From Polyodon spathula (Eukaryota; Chordata; Actinopteri; Acipenseriformes; Polyodontidae), in contig NC_054536.1 of NCBI RefSeq assembly GCF_017654505.1, positions 11,457,794 to 11,521,793 on the forward strand: a DNA stretch of 64,000 nt, read 5' to 3'. The position numbers and the translations under genes were made by a program. How positions within the stretch are numbered: the stretch's first letter is position 1; every line of letters starts with the position of its first letter. The notes beneath the pieces were generated by a model, which was given only the letters and a program-made list of their open reading frames with translations, ran no database searches and was not told where the DNA came from. Of this stretch, positions 1 through 12,072 are shown piece after piece.

Positions 1-890
1 ATTTCATGACATGTTTGACTGGCTTTGGTTTCTATGCATAATAACTATTATTTTCTGCCTTTGAGCTCTATCCTTGAGAAGAGATAGGTATATAAATCCA
101 CTCACTTTTCTATCATTTCTGTCTACCAGGCATTGTTCTGGTCCTGTAGTGGAATGAGTGGAAAATAGCAAAATCTTCTCACTCTCTAGAGCCAACCTTT
201 CTGCACATTACAAAAGGCGATGAATGCCTTATCTAGCTTGATCAGCACCAGTAACTCATCTCATCAGTATGGTCAAATTTTGATATCCACTCAAACAGCA
301 GTGACAACACAAGAATTTTTAAATGAAATACCTTGAGTAATCAGGTTAGCACATAAGTATTTCCAACGGTATCGACTGTAAGGTTTAAGCACTAGCTTAA
401 GCACACAAGAGAAATAATAAGACACATCTTTTAAACCAGTTTCACTGGTCAGACGAATGAGGTGTCCAGGTGGAGGCTTTCTAGGATGGGCCCTTGACTC
501 CAGAGCTTGATATAATTTTTTTGAACCATTAAACTAATGTGAGAAAATCAACCTTCTGTATTCTTCATTTTAGACATGTTTATAGTCTTATAATGCGGTC
601 TATAAATTACAGAGTACAGTACATGGTATGTTCCCACAGCCTAGGCAGAGGAACGACTGTTGCTGAACCGCACTACAATGCAGCCCGATAGTTCCATGCT
701 TTTAGAAGAAACAGATTTAATGGCTATGAAAATTAGTTTTGGGCAGAACAATAGAGGTTCCTCGGTAGATTTTAATTTTAAAAGCTGGTTTCATGACAAA
801 CTGTATATAATTAGAAAGTTGGCACTCTATTATGCCAACATATTTGCATAAGCTGCATTGGCATCCGTCTCAAGGTATTTCATGTTTAAG
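1..890. other. Unassigned AT-rich DNA
   Basis: No open frame here has coding character, and I recognise no repeat. The short frames near 4-195 and 660-851 lack splice-site context and known motifs. Confidence 0.5.
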
Positions 891-970
891 TCCAATACAA
901 TACAATATTCTTTTATATAGTGTTTTTCAAGTGAAGCGTCCCAGGCGCTTTAAAATAAAAACTCAAAAAA
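891..970 (+). repeat. LINE-tail-like fragment
   Basis: The text 'ttttatatagtgtttttcaa' followed by 'ggcgctttaaaataaa' resembles the short conserved 3' tail of fish L2-type LINEs, in which a 'tatatagcgcttt' core is followed by a 'gcgctttacaa' element. It is too short to assign to a family, and the strand is uncertain. Confidence 0.3.
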
Positions 971-3000
971 GCCATTGGCCAATCAATCCAGCTCAAAAAA
1001 AAGCTAGCTGAAACAAATATTCCTTTTAATTTGATTTAAAAGATTTGACTGTGCCAGCATTCCTGATATGAATTGTGATGGAGCATAAATAAGCTGTATA
1101 GAACTATACAGTATCTAAAAATAGTCCTAGCCCAAAACTCAGATGTATACTACATAAGAGCTGTAAATCTCATAGATTCTTTTGGAGTGTAAGAACACCT
1201 CTTTTGGGAATTAATTTACAAGAAGAAAAAAAGGAAGGAAGTGCATAGAAGTGATGTTTGAAAGATATGTGCTATACTTTTCTAGACATGTAAGTGAAAA
1301 TGCTGCATTATTGATGATACTCAAGGAACAAGTACCCAGAATGATACCTTAACAGAAACATGAGGGAAGAACAAAAGAGATGATGGAAAAAAAATCCAAC
1401 ATTGTAGGCATTAGTCAAACACAATGCAGTGTAAACAACAATACAAATAGATATGCCTTAGAAACTAATTGTTTGTATTTGTAATAAGAGTCACATTAGG
1501 GGCAAATATGTTTTATTAATTCATATCTTAATTTGTAACATTGTGTTGCTTTTACTGTATTCATTTCTGAATCATTTGTGTGCTTATTTTATTTTTATTT
1601 TTTTTAAACATTGTGCATAGATGCAGCATTATATATACAGTGTTTGAGAATAATTACTTACTAATAACACTGCAGCAGGGAATTATACTTTGTAGTTCCC
1701 TGCTTTTTAAATATATTTTTAATATATTAATGTACAGGGTTGCCATGAAGTTGCTTGATGTGGGGTATATCTGCCCTTACTCTAGCCTTCACAGTGTGAT
1801 ACATGTGGTACTGGCACAGAACAAGCCATGGGGAATCCATATGTGTGTACTATATATTTAACCCTGAGTAGCTATTCATTACAAAAAAAACTTTGTTAAA
1901 AAATAGCTATGGTTTAAGCTCAAAACTACAAAAGTCAGTAATTTCCTCATAAAAACTCATATTTAAATTAACTTTAATGGTGTAGTTTAAAGCCACAAAA
2001 GTCAGGAAATGCCAAACTACATAACTTAATGCTGAGATGTGATGGTCATGACAGCATTCAAGGATAAAGAGTGCAGTGAAAATGGCAGAGGTAAGAATAA
2101 TTCCCATTTACACTTCTCCCCAGCGACAGGGATTCGGGAGACGCCTGTATGTATATAATCACTCATTCTGTTATGATGAACCTTGTGTGGGCATTCATTA
2201 GCACAAGTGCATGGGAGGTATCAAAACTTTGTCATTGTGACCTACTTTTTCATTAGTTTTGGCCTCTAATTAGCTTGTCTAGGCTAATAATTTGCCAAAA
2301 TTTGATTAAACTTTGCCTAGTAACAAGAAGTTATTCTATAAACTGTGAGTGTAGCTTGTGCTACTGACACCTGCTTAGCTGAGCTATTGAAGGTTATATT
2401 TTGGCAACTGCTTCCCCCAATTTCATTAATCTTTGTTTTGATTTTTATTGCAGCAATTTAATCCACATACTTTTAATGTAGATCACAGTTTTTTCACCTG
2501 ATAGGCGAGCTACTGAAAGCTATATCTTGGAAACTGCCCACCAGAGGTTGAGACACTTTCCATGAGCGTTTATGATATATTCTGCATGCTGTGGAGTTAC
2601 TGTAGATCATGGTGTCATGCTTAATAATTATACCAATACCTGTGATGTGTTATTTACATCCTTGATAGGGATACCTGGTCATTATTTTTTCATTGACCTT
2701 GTCCTTGTGTTGATAAAGATTTCTAAAAGATTTTCACTGTTCCCCTCATCATTGTTTAGTGGAACATTTCCTTGTTAAAGATATTGTTGCTAAGGTTTTA
2801 AAATGAATATTTTTACCACTGCACTGCCCATCACATCTCATTATCTCTGCTAAAAGTCTAGTCTGGATGCAGTTGAGTTATGACTGGTATGGCATTTCCT
2901 GAATTTTTTTCAACTCTGTTTTTTGTAACTTATTTCCTGACTTGTAAATGGTAGTAATTCTATTATTTCTTATGTGAGTAATAACCCACGTCTGGGTGTG
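971..3000. other. Unassigned AT-rich DNA with a weak internal duplication
   Basis: No coding signal was found. A loose local duplication is visible: a stretch near 2370-2410 ('gagctattgaaggttatat') recurs in diverged form near 2506-2540 ('gagctactgaaagctatat'), about 136 bp apart. The rest holds nothing I can name. Confidence 0.45.
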
Positions 3001-3540
3001 TTTTATTTTATTTACATTTATATAGTGACTTTCATCACAAGGACCTCAAGGCACTTTACAACATTTAACAATGTTATACAAAATATAAAAGACAAAGTCC
3101 TATAAATTAGTTAAAAAGTCTAAAACGATACACAGTCAGTGCAAAAAATATGGTAAAAAAAAAAGCAATTTTATAAAAATGGGTTTTAAATGCTGTTTTA
3201 AAAGTAGAAAGATTCCCTGCTTTTTTGACTGAAGATAGTAGAGCATTCCACAACATTGGGGCTTTACAAGAGAAAGCCCTCTCGCACCATCTTTATTCAC
3301 ACTCTGAACAACCAACAGCCCCACATCCTGCGATCCTGCAAACGAGACACCCATGCCTAGGGATACCAGTAAACAGAGCATTACAATAATCTATTCTGGA
3401 TGAAACAAAGGCATGCATTAGCTTTTCAGAGTCAGGTGCAAAGATAATGGATCTATGTTTGGTTATATTCCTCAAATGATAAAATGAAACTTTAATCTTT
3501 TTTTTTTTATTTTTTTATTTTTTTTAATATGAGACTCGAA

Positions 3541-3900
3541 TTATAAATTTGGCTCAAAAGTGACCCCCAAATTCCTCATTTCCAGTTTTAGATTTGATGA
3601 AAAGCTGCTGAACCCTAATTCATGTAAGGCAGTGCTTTTTATTTGGTTCTGACTGCTCAAAAACATAACCCCTGTTTTGTCTGAATTCAACATTTTTTTT
3701 TTTTTTTTAGGCATCCAACACTTTAAATCAGCAAGGCATGCAGCTAATAGTGCCCTAGTGAGGGGTTGCCTGGATTTACATAAGAAACATAAGAACATAA
3801 TGCAAATAATGTCTCCTAATGGCAACATATACAAAGAAAATAACAAGGGGCTTAAAATAGTACCCTAAGGAACACCGCAACATCCGATAATACTCATATA
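3541..3900 (-). pseudogene. L2-like LINE reverse transcriptase, middle part
   Basis: Minus-strand translation gives the palm-domain segment after the LTR insertion: a GVPQG-type loop whose glutamine codon is TAG, then 'LFSLYMLPLGD'. Where the YADD active site should lie, the text has drifted and a run of lysine codons (the oligo-T near 3690-3708) interrupts it. 'LNSDKTGVMFL' and 'LEMRNLGVTFEPNL' follow, matching the 'LN..KTEV' and 'NLGV.FD' blocks of L2 reverse transcriptases. The active site is absent, so no function remains. It belongs to the larger LINE at 3001-5560. Confidence 0.75.
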
Positions 3901-4117
3901 TACTCCCGTCACAAAGACGGCTGCAGTGGGTGACGTCAGACCAGTAACCAGGAAATAAACAACAGAGATGGAGTTTGGTGAAACTGAGCGAATGGTCTCG
4001 CACAGCATTTAATAGTGCACAGACAAACAACACACAGGACACGGCACTGGTAGCCAAAAGAAAGAGATGAAACAAAACGACTAACACTAAACAAAAACGG
4101 TGAGCTGATATTTTAAC

Positions 4118-4118
<1 letters not shown>

Positions 4119-4177
<59 letters not shown>
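4119..4177. repeat. (ATT)n microsatellite
   Basis: About 59 bp of trinucleotide repeat inside the family A solo LTR. It lies at the same internal position as the (AGT)n tract of the sister LTR at 60687-60738. Confidence 0.95.
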
Positions 4178-4360
4178 CTCCAATCCCGTTCTCCACTCAC
4201 CAAACACACAACCCAGAATGATTAAAAACGTGCTTCTTTTATGCAGCTGTACCGTGGCTCGACTTCGATCATTCAATTGGAATCGCCGTACAACTGCACG
4301 TGAATTAATAAAGTGCAATTCCCCGTGCTCACATATTATTACATTTTACTTGCACATGAA

Positions 4361-4482
4361 GTCTGTGTAATACGAGTGTTTAAAATGTATATGTGTATTT
4401 AGGCACGAGGATTGGACTCTCTCGATTGCAATCCTCGTGCCTAAATACACATATACATTTTAAACCCTCGTATTACACAGAC
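4361..4482. repeat. 54-bp inverted duplication (hairpin)
   Basis: Arms 4361-4414 and 4429-4482 are reverse complements with one mismatch, separated by a 14-bp spacer. Copy 2 of the same LTR has only one arm (60430-60484), so the second arm was added after the copies diverged. Confidence 0.9.
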
Positions 4483-4572
4483 CTGTTTATATCCTGTGTA
4501 CCGATGACTGCACACTAACATTAACACACAACATAAAACACAAAATACACGCAGGGGCGGGCACTTTGCACA

Positions 4573-4868
4573 ACTCCCCAATGTGACATCTGGAATCGTT
4601 GGAAAGATATGATTTAATCCATGATAGGACACCACCTGAGAGACCTACCAGGCTTCCAGGATTATTCAATAAAATGATGTGGTCAACCGTATCAAATGCA
4701 GCACTTAGATCAAAGAGAATTAAAATGGAGGGAAAGCCAGAGTTAGAGCTTATCAACAGATCATTTAGTACTCTAACAAGGGCTGTTTTGAGGAGCAAGC
4801 TGCTAGGCTGAGTGCCTTCAATTACGCAGAAGTGTGGTGTGATATGCCTACCGCACACCCTTGTCATG
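4573..4868 (-). pseudogene. L2-like LINE reverse transcriptase, N-terminal part
   Basis: The minus-strand open frame reads through 'TALVRVLNDLLISSNSG', 'LILFDLSAAFDTVDHI' and 'VLSWIKSYLSNDSRCHIG', which align by eye with the fingers/palm start of L2-type LINE RT (consensus style: TALVKVTNDLL...LLDLSAAFDTVDH...WF.SYL). The frame is cut at its C-terminal end by the solo LTR at 3907-4572, and RT resumes beyond that LTR. It is a fragment and cannot be active. Confidence 0.85.
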
Positions 4869-4964
4869 GGTTATTGTGTTTATAAAATCTATATGGATAA
4901 TTTTTTGTTTTGTTTTGTCTTGAATCAAGCTTGAAAAAAAAATCCATTTCCATTTGTGTATGTC

Positions 4965-4965
<1 letters not shown>

Positions 4966-5044
<79 letters not shown>
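4966..5044. repeat. (TA)n microsatellite
   Basis: About 79 bp of nearly pure TA lying within the L2-like LINE remnant. Confidence 0.95.
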
Positions 5045-5047
<3 letters not shown>

Positions 5048-5663
5048 ACATTTTATAACATATGTATATGTACATATATGTACTAAACCCTGATGAGGTA
5101 AGTGCCAATTAGTCTTTTGTTCCAATTTCCTCTTATTCTTCCTCTTCTTTATGTAATCGGATTACTGTTCTATTGATGAACACGTACGACCCTTAGTGTC
5201 CTAATGACAAGATAACTACTTGTGCATGCTGGGGAATCAGTCCTCCGTGTTACAAGAGAAACGCTCGGACTGTCTGATACTCACAAAGCAATTTAAATCC
5301 ATCTCAGAAACAGTTATATTGAAGGAAAGGAAAAGCTGATTTGGTAGTGATCAGAGAGTTCGTGGTATAAAACATTGAGATTGACAGGAGTAAGGACCCC
5401 TGTATGATGACTTCAACTAAAAGGTGACCTATGTTGCTGAAGACCTATAGGGAATTATTGAGTGTAGCCGCCAGAAGCATTATCGAGGAGTAGATTTAAA
5501 TATGATTTCAGTTAGAGATGCCATCTGATTTCAAGAGATACAGAACTTTATTTTTTGAGAGAAAAAAAGGAGACTCAAAAGAAAATTACAAAGTTTAGTG
5601 CTAGTGTTACAACATCAATATTTTCAAATGATTTCAAGTCCACCAGTAGAATAATATACAGTA

Positions 5664-6369
5664 TTGTTGCAAAGTGGTTTGCAGGGTACAGGTGTAGGAG
5701 TGATGCGGTGAGCAATGAAGAGACAGATAGTGATAATCCAATCAGAAAATACATTTTATTTATAATCCACTGACCAAAACAATAATTCCATGTTCAAAGT
5801 ACTTTTCAAAAGGGTTTGCAGACCCAAATAATAAACACAGTCCAGTTACAAACGCAAGATATAAACACGGTCACCAGTCCTGGGTGTCTGCTGCAGTGCT
5901 TGTGGTGCTAGTGCAATAATTAATGTTACACAGGTATAGTGATGTCACGGGTTCGTGCTGGCCTCTGGTGAATAACAATCAACAATTAGAAACGAGACAA
6001 AACAAACAAAACACTCACGTACGATAATGCAACAATGGTCCTTCCGGGTCGTTTCCTTAACCATAAACAAAGGAACAGATCATGTCTCTCTGTCCCCTAT
6101 TTGTACCGTCACATATGACCCCTTGGTAAACGAGTGCAGCCACTCCTCCAATCCACGGCTGCCATATTGTGCACTGGAGTTCTGCCAATTCAAACTAATA
6201 ATAACTCTCAATACATACCCAAAATTCTAGCCTAGCTGAATTTCTCCTATCCCAATTTAATTCTAAGGTCATCCATTCCCAAATTCCCATTAAATGAAAC
6301 ACGAATGTGCAGCTTAGTGGTGGCACGTTGAATTTCACATTAGTAGAGCTAGTCTCCCTTTTCACACAT
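5664..6369 (-). mobile_element. Probable solo LTR, minus orientation
   Basis: A 706-bp block flanked by the exact 5-bp repeat CAGTA (5659-5663 and 6370-6374). The left end reads TTGTTGCAAAG and the right end CACACAT, so the usual TG...CA termini are one base inside the duplications. A minus-strand polyadenylation-like TAAATAAAATG lies near 5752-5762, as expected close to the 3' end of a minus LTR. No other copy exists in the window, so this call is weaker than those with two copies. Confidence 0.5.
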
Positions 6370-6479
6370 CAGTAGAAGTTATTTAAAATAATAGATGGCA
6401 CTACAGAATTTGCTCAGGTTTATACTTGATGATGCATAACAGTTTGCTGTCTTGAGAGTTGTAATATGTTGTTATTAGC

Positions 6480-7130
6480 AATGTGATATCTTGTCTGCAA
6501 CTTGTACAAAATGCTACTGCAAGAGTTTTAACTCGGACTAAGAGACAAGATCATATCACTCATGTGCCGGCATCTCTGCACTGGCTTCCTGTCTGATTTA
6601 GGATAGATTTTAAGGTGTTTTTATTAACCTATAAAGTTCTTTATGGCCTTGCTCCATCTAACTTTAAAGCTCTATTAACACCATACGTCCCCAATGGTCA
6701 TGGATGCCAGGTTACTTTCTATACCCATTATTCAGAAGAAAAAAAAAAAACTCAGGTTGTAGATGCTTCAGCTATATTGCATCGAAATTATGGAAATACC
6801 TGCACAGTACTGTAAGGGAAGCTCCCTTGGCTGATGTTTTTACATCTCGATTAATAACACATTTTTATAGTCTGGCATATCCAGTTATCTAAAATGATAT
6901 TATCTCACTTCTATATGGCATGTTTTACTATTTTTACTTTTTAGAATTATTTGACTTTTATTTATTTGAAATATGTTTAACTATTTTATGGGTATTCTTG
7001 TTATTATTCCAATTACTGTTATTACTTTAATTGTTTATCTTTTGTTTTTTGTTTTTTTTCTTCATGTAAAGTGCTTTGTGGAGGCCCTTGTTAAAGGCAC
7101 TAGCAACAATAAAGTTTGATTGACTGGGAC
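6480..7130 (+). mobile_element. L2-like LINE, 3' fragment
   Basis: Plus-strand translation gives the conserved C-terminal tail of L2-type ORF2: 'LQLVQNATARVLTRTKRQDH' near 6497-6556, then 'HVPASLHWLPV', 'LTYKVLYGLAPSNFKALLTPY' and, after a frameshift near an oligo-A at 6740-6750, 'KLWKYLHSTVREAPLADVFTS'. The 3' end at 7068-7120 has the 'aaagtgctttgtgg' motif and the tail 'caacaataaagtttgattga'. This is a 5'-truncated insertion, separate from the minus-strand LINE at 3001-5560. Confidence 0.8.
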
Positions 7131-8178
<1,048 letters not shown>

Positions 8179-8699
8179 TTATTGGCAATTACTTATTTAT
8201 TTATTTATTTTTTTTACCATAAAATGACAGCCACTAGTGTGGCACTTAGACGTTTGTTGTAAACCCATTTGTCAAATGAATATTGCAAAAGCTTGTGAAT
8301 CAGTTCTTGCAGTGTGTAGACAATAACTCAAAAACACCAGTCATAACACTCTTCATATAGTTAGAGACCACCTGAAGCAGCCAGGACAGAGCTCAATGAA
8401 ATACGTCTGCCACGTTGGGTTTAGAGGGACATAACTTTATGACTCTTCCTCAATGATGTTTGCCTCTCCATTATACTTTTTGGGGTAAAAATCAGCAGCA
8501 TTCTCCAGAGTGATCCATAGATTCATCACTTCAAATATCTTTGCTTAATTGAAGGTGTCACTGAACTGGTCATTAGTTGTATCTCAAACCTGGGCATGGT
8601 CAGAATATTTTGTATACAGTGACCAGCAACGACAAGGTCTGTCTTACGGCGGGCCTGTTCGAGTACCTCATTTGATATTAGAATCCTACATTTTTGGTT

Positions 8700-9400
8700 A
8701 GAACGTGACAGAATAGTACTAGCTTTTAATGAAGCATGTGGGTAAACCAGACAGTATTTTGGCTTTTATATATTTCAATGGCCATCATTTTTTTCTGTGA
8801 CATCAATGCAATGGACTTGCCAAATCTGAATTCAATGGCAATGTTTAATGCATAAAGCAAAACATAGTTCATGATTGCTGGACGTGTTGGATAAACAGAA
8901 AAACAAATATTCTTCATTGGTAACTCAAAAATAATAATTTGCAGTAGACATAAAAAACACAGCACTTTGTCCTGCGGTGCTCTTGTCTTAGACATATTTT
9001 GTATCCTCTCTGGATTCCCACTGAGTTGAGTTCAAGGATTTGTCTTTTTTATGCTGCACTTTGTCAATGGCTTTTTAAAAGTTCACTACTATATGTTTGT
9101 ATCCATCCTTGCAGTAACTGCCTCACAGAAGTCTAGAAGTTTATCTGACAGGAATACACATTGACTGTCTTTTAATGTTTTTACTATATAATCATTTAGT
9201 TGACTGATTATGGCTGATTCTGTAATTTTACATGTTATGCAGGTATAGCCAATGGACCTGTACCTCCTAATTTTGCCTTCATAATATTCAGTACCACAGT
9301 TGCAATCCGCCAAGCTGCTGGGACATCTCCCATCTTTATTGATTTGTCAAAAAGCTCCACCAGCAGCACGTAGATAAGCTTCATTGTTTTTTTAGTTCTC
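8700..9400 (-). pseudogene. LINE reverse transcriptase fragment (CR1-like), copy 1
   Basis: On the minus strand, about 9390-9290 reads 'LLVELFDKSIKMGDVPAAWRIATVV', the 'LF..S...G.VP..W..A.V.P' block that opens RT in CR1/jockey-group LINEs. Next come 'GYTCITCKITESAIISQLNDY' and 'KDSQCVFLSDKLLDFCEAVTARMD' (9313-9089), matching 'LT.I.CK..E.II...L..YL...L..SQHGF....S...L...'. Frameshifts and small deletions break the frame. A further open stretch at 8995-8726 is downstream sequence that I cannot match confidently. Confidence 0.7.
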
Positions 9401-9605
9401 TTTGTTCTTTTGGTTTGGCAGCCATTTCTCTGAACTAATGGGATTCAAGTGTTATGTTTTGCTGTATTTTGTATTCTCTATGTACATGGGCAGTTGCAAC
9501 CTCATTTTCTTATTCATCCTTCCAACCAGGATTTTCTATAATGCTGCTTTCAGATTCCATGTAACATCTTTCCTTCTTTCTAGATTCCACTTGTGTTTTC
9601 CCTTT

Positions 9606-9611
<6 letters not shown>

Positions 9612-9662
<51 letters not shown>

Positions 9663-9679
9663 ATATATATATTATATAT
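9612..9679. repeat. (TA)n microsatellite in duplication copy 1
   Basis: TA-rich tract that differs in length and texture from its counterpart at 11622-11692. Confidence 0.95.
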
Positions 9680-10032
9680 GTAATTACCAGGCCCAATGTT
9701 TTGTTTGTTTTTATCAGACCTGACTGGATTATATTTAATTTAGAAGTAAATTTTACCTCAATGCTCCATCTCACCTGTTTTCTTTGCAGTCTTGTTTCTG
9801 GTACTGAAGTACCAGTTGCTGTGTCTGACAAGATAAATCCTAGTGTTTGACAGAGCAGACTGAAAATGTCAGGAACCAGTCTATTCACAGAAACTATGCT
9901 TCTGTGGTAAATGTTTTTACTGCTTTCGATTAATTAATTTAAGCCTGAATAATACAAAAATATAATTAAAAAAATGTTCATAAATTGATCTTTGTCTTTT
10001 GTTTTTGTTACCGTTATTCCGTTACAAATGTT

Positions 10033-10082
10033 TTTACGGTTGTATCTATGCTCGAGGGTGCGTATATATATATATATAATTA

Positions 10083-10119
<37 letters not shown>

Positions 10120-10164
10120 GTTTTTTTTTGGGACTGGCAGACACAAATAGATACAAACCGTAAA
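10033..10164. repeat. Inverted repeat around a TA/poly-T core
   Basis: 'tttacggttgtatctatg' (10033-10050) is matched in reverse complement, with a one-base insertion and one mismatch, by 'aatagatacaaaccgtaaa' (10146-10164). The core is a (TA)n tract and oligo-T. It lies between the two duplication copies and could be a small fold-back element. Confidence 0.6.
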
Positions 10165-10701
10165 TAAACGTGGCATAAATAAATAAATAATGTATTTATT
10201 TATTTATTTATTTTTTTACCATAAAATGACAGCCACTAGTGTGGCACTTAGACGTTTGTTGTAAACCCATTTGTCAAATGAATATTGCAAAAGCTTGTGA
10301 ATCAGTTCTTGCAGTGTGTAGACAATAACTCAAAAACACCAGTCATAACACTCTTCATATAGTTAGAGACCACCTGAAGCAGCCAGGACAGAGCTCAATG
10401 AAATACGTCTGCCACGTTGGGTTTAGAGGGACATAACTTTATGACTCTTCCTCAATGATGTTTGCCTCTCCATTATACTTTTTGGGGTAAAAATCAGCAG
10501 CATTCTCCAGAGTGATCCATAGATTCATCACTTCAAATATCTTTGCTTAATTGAAGGTGTCACTGAACTGGTCATTAGTTGTATCTCAAACCTGGGCATG
10601 GTCAGAATATTTTGTATACAGTGACCAGCAACGACAAGGTCTGTCTTACGGCGGGCCTGTTCGAGTACCTCATTTGATATTAGAATCCTACATTTTTGGT
10701 T

Positions 10702-11402
10702 AGAACGTGACAGAATAGTACTAGCTTTTAATGAAGCATGTGGGTAAACCAGACAGTATTTTGGCTTTTATATATTTCAATGGCCACCATTTTTTTCTGT
10801 GACATCAATGCAATGGACTTGCCAAATCTGAATTCAATGGCAATGTTTAATGCATAAAGCAAAACATAGTTCATGATTGCTGGACGTGTTGGATAAACAG
10901 AAAAACAAATATTCTTCATTGGTAACTCAAAAATAATAATTTGCAGTAGACATAAAAAACACAGCACTTTGTCCTGCGGTGCTCTTGTCTTAGACATATT
11001 TTGTATCCTCTCTGGATTCCCACTGAGTTGAGTTCAAGGATTTGTCTTTTTTATGCTGCACTTTGTCAATGGCTTTTTAAAAGTTCACTACTATATGTTT
11101 GTATCCATCCTTGCAGTAACTGCCTCACAGAAGTCTAGAAGTTTATCTGACAGGAATACACATTGACTGTCTTTTAATGTTTTTACTATATAATCATTTA
11201 GTTGACTGATTATGGCTGATTCTGTAATTTTACATGTTATGCAGGTATAGCCAATGGACCTGTACCTCCTAATTTTGCCTTCATAATATTCAGTACCACA
11301 GTTGCAATCCGCCAAGCTGCTGGGACATCTCCCATCTTTATTGATTTGTCAAAAAGCTCCACCAGCAGCACGTAGATAAGCTTCATTGTTTTTTTAGTTC
11401 TC
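10702..11402 (-). pseudogene. LINE reverse transcriptase fragment (CR1-like), copy 2
   Basis: Duplicate of the fragment at 8700-9400, with the same minus-strand motifs ('GDVPAAWRIATVV', 'TCITCKITES', 'EAVTARMD') and the same frame breaks. The one difference I saw changes a Met codon to Val near 10790. Shared breaks mean the duplication happened after the LINE had already decayed. Confidence 0.7.
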
Positions 11403-11621
11403 TTTGTTCTTTTGGTTTGGCAGCCATTTCTCTGAACTAATGGGATTCAAGTGTTATGTTTTGCTGTATTTTGTATTCTCTATGTACATGGGCAGTTGCA
11501 ACCTCATTTTCTTATTCATCCTTCCAACCAGGATTTTCTATAATGCTGCTTTCAGATTCCATGTAACATCTTTCCTTCTTTCTAGATTCCACTTGTGTTT
11601 TCCCTTTTTTTTTAATTATAT

Positions 11622-11641
11622 ATTTTTATATATAATATATA

Positions 11642-11684
<43 letters not shown>

Positions 11685-11692
11685 TATATTGT
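11622..11692. repeat. (TA)n microsatellite in duplication copy 2
   Basis: Interrupted TA-rich tract, including 'tatttttatatataatat'. Confidence 0.95.
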
Positions 11693-11979
11693 AATATTAC
11701 CAGGCCCAATGTTTTTGTTTGTTTTTCTGACCTGATGGATAAATTTAATTAGAAAGTAAATTTTACCTCATGCTCCATCTACCTGTTTTCTTTGCAAGTC
11801 TTGTTCTGGTACTGAAGTACCAGTTGCGTGTCTGATTTAGATAAATCCTAGTGTTTCTGTTTTGACAGAGCAGACTGAAAATGTCAGGAACCAGTCTATT
11901 CACAGAAACTATGCTTCTGTGGTAAATGTTTTTACTGCTTTCGATTAATTAATTTAAGCCTGAATAATACAAAAATATA

Positions 11980-11983
<4 letters not shown>

Positions 11984-12070
<87 letters not shown>

Positions 12071-12071
12071 T
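11984..12071. repeat. (TA)n(CA)n microsatellite
   Basis: Pure TA followed by a short CA run, directly abutting the left end of a Tc1-like element. A second TA array abuts its right end. Confidence 0.95.
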
Positions 12072-12072
12072 A

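Larger units (their letters stand above)
3907..4572 (-). mobile_element. Solo LTR, family A copy 1
   Basis: Bounded on both sides by the 5-bp direct repeat ACTCC (3902-3906 and 4573-4577), the target duplication left by an LTR-retrotransposon integrase. It is the reverse complement of the LTR at 60330-61005 over nearly its whole length. The ends are slightly decayed (CGTCACA... at the left, ...TTTGCACA at the right). No internal coding region is present, so this is a solo LTR left by LTR-LTR recombination. It holds an (ATT)n tract at 4119-4177 and a 54-bp inverted duplication at 4361-4482 that copy 2 lacks. It lies inside an L2-like LINE and is therefore younger than it. Confidence 0.85.
3001..5560 (-). 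mobile_element. L2-like LINE, decayed, interrupted by a solo LTR
   Basis: Reading the minus strand from right to left gives the parts of a non-LTR retrotransposon in order. Near 5560-5100 there is endonuclease-end-like sequence with an 'LSDHYQISF' motif. At 4868-4573 reverse transcriptase includes 'FDLSAAFDTVDHI' (about 4674-4720), which matches the L2-type catalytic aspartate motif. At 3900-3541 RT continues with a degraded 'GVPQG' (the Q codon is now TAG) and 'LFSLYMLPLGD', and the YADD box is lost. At 3475-3350 it reads 'SSRIDYCNALFTGIP', and at 3300-3170 a C-terminal 'APMLWNAL' block. The 3' tail near 3001-3070 has the 'aaagtgccttgaggtc' and 'tatataaatgtaaataaa' layout of L2 tails. Part of the C-terminal region is missing near 3300-3350, and frameshifts are frequent. 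A (TA)n tract at 4966-5044 and a solo LTR at 3907-4572 split it. It is a dead copy; the clade call rests on motifs alone. Confidence 0.8.
8192..9967. repeat. Tandem duplication, copy 1
   Basis: This block recurs at 10199-11984. From 8216 to about 9600 the two copies align at a constant offset of 2002 bp with no net gap. I noticed one substitution by eye (near 8788, T against C), so they are almost identical there. After a TA tract of different length, homology resumes to 9967. It contains a decayed LINE RT fragment on the minus strand. Confidence 0.95.
10199..11984. repeat. Tandem duplication, copy 2
   Basis: Second copy of 8192-9967. Between about 11697 and 11875 it differs from copy 1 by roughly a dozen small indels and substitutions, while the 1.38 kb before and the 110 bp after are almost identical. 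That uneven error pattern is typical of poorly polished sequence next to a TA tract. Confidence 0.95.

Noticed and set aside
3776..4318. 180-codon minus-strand frame with a poly-Ile run
   Set aside because: It reads through the (ATT)n tract and the solo LTR into the LINE in the wrong frame; a composite artefact.
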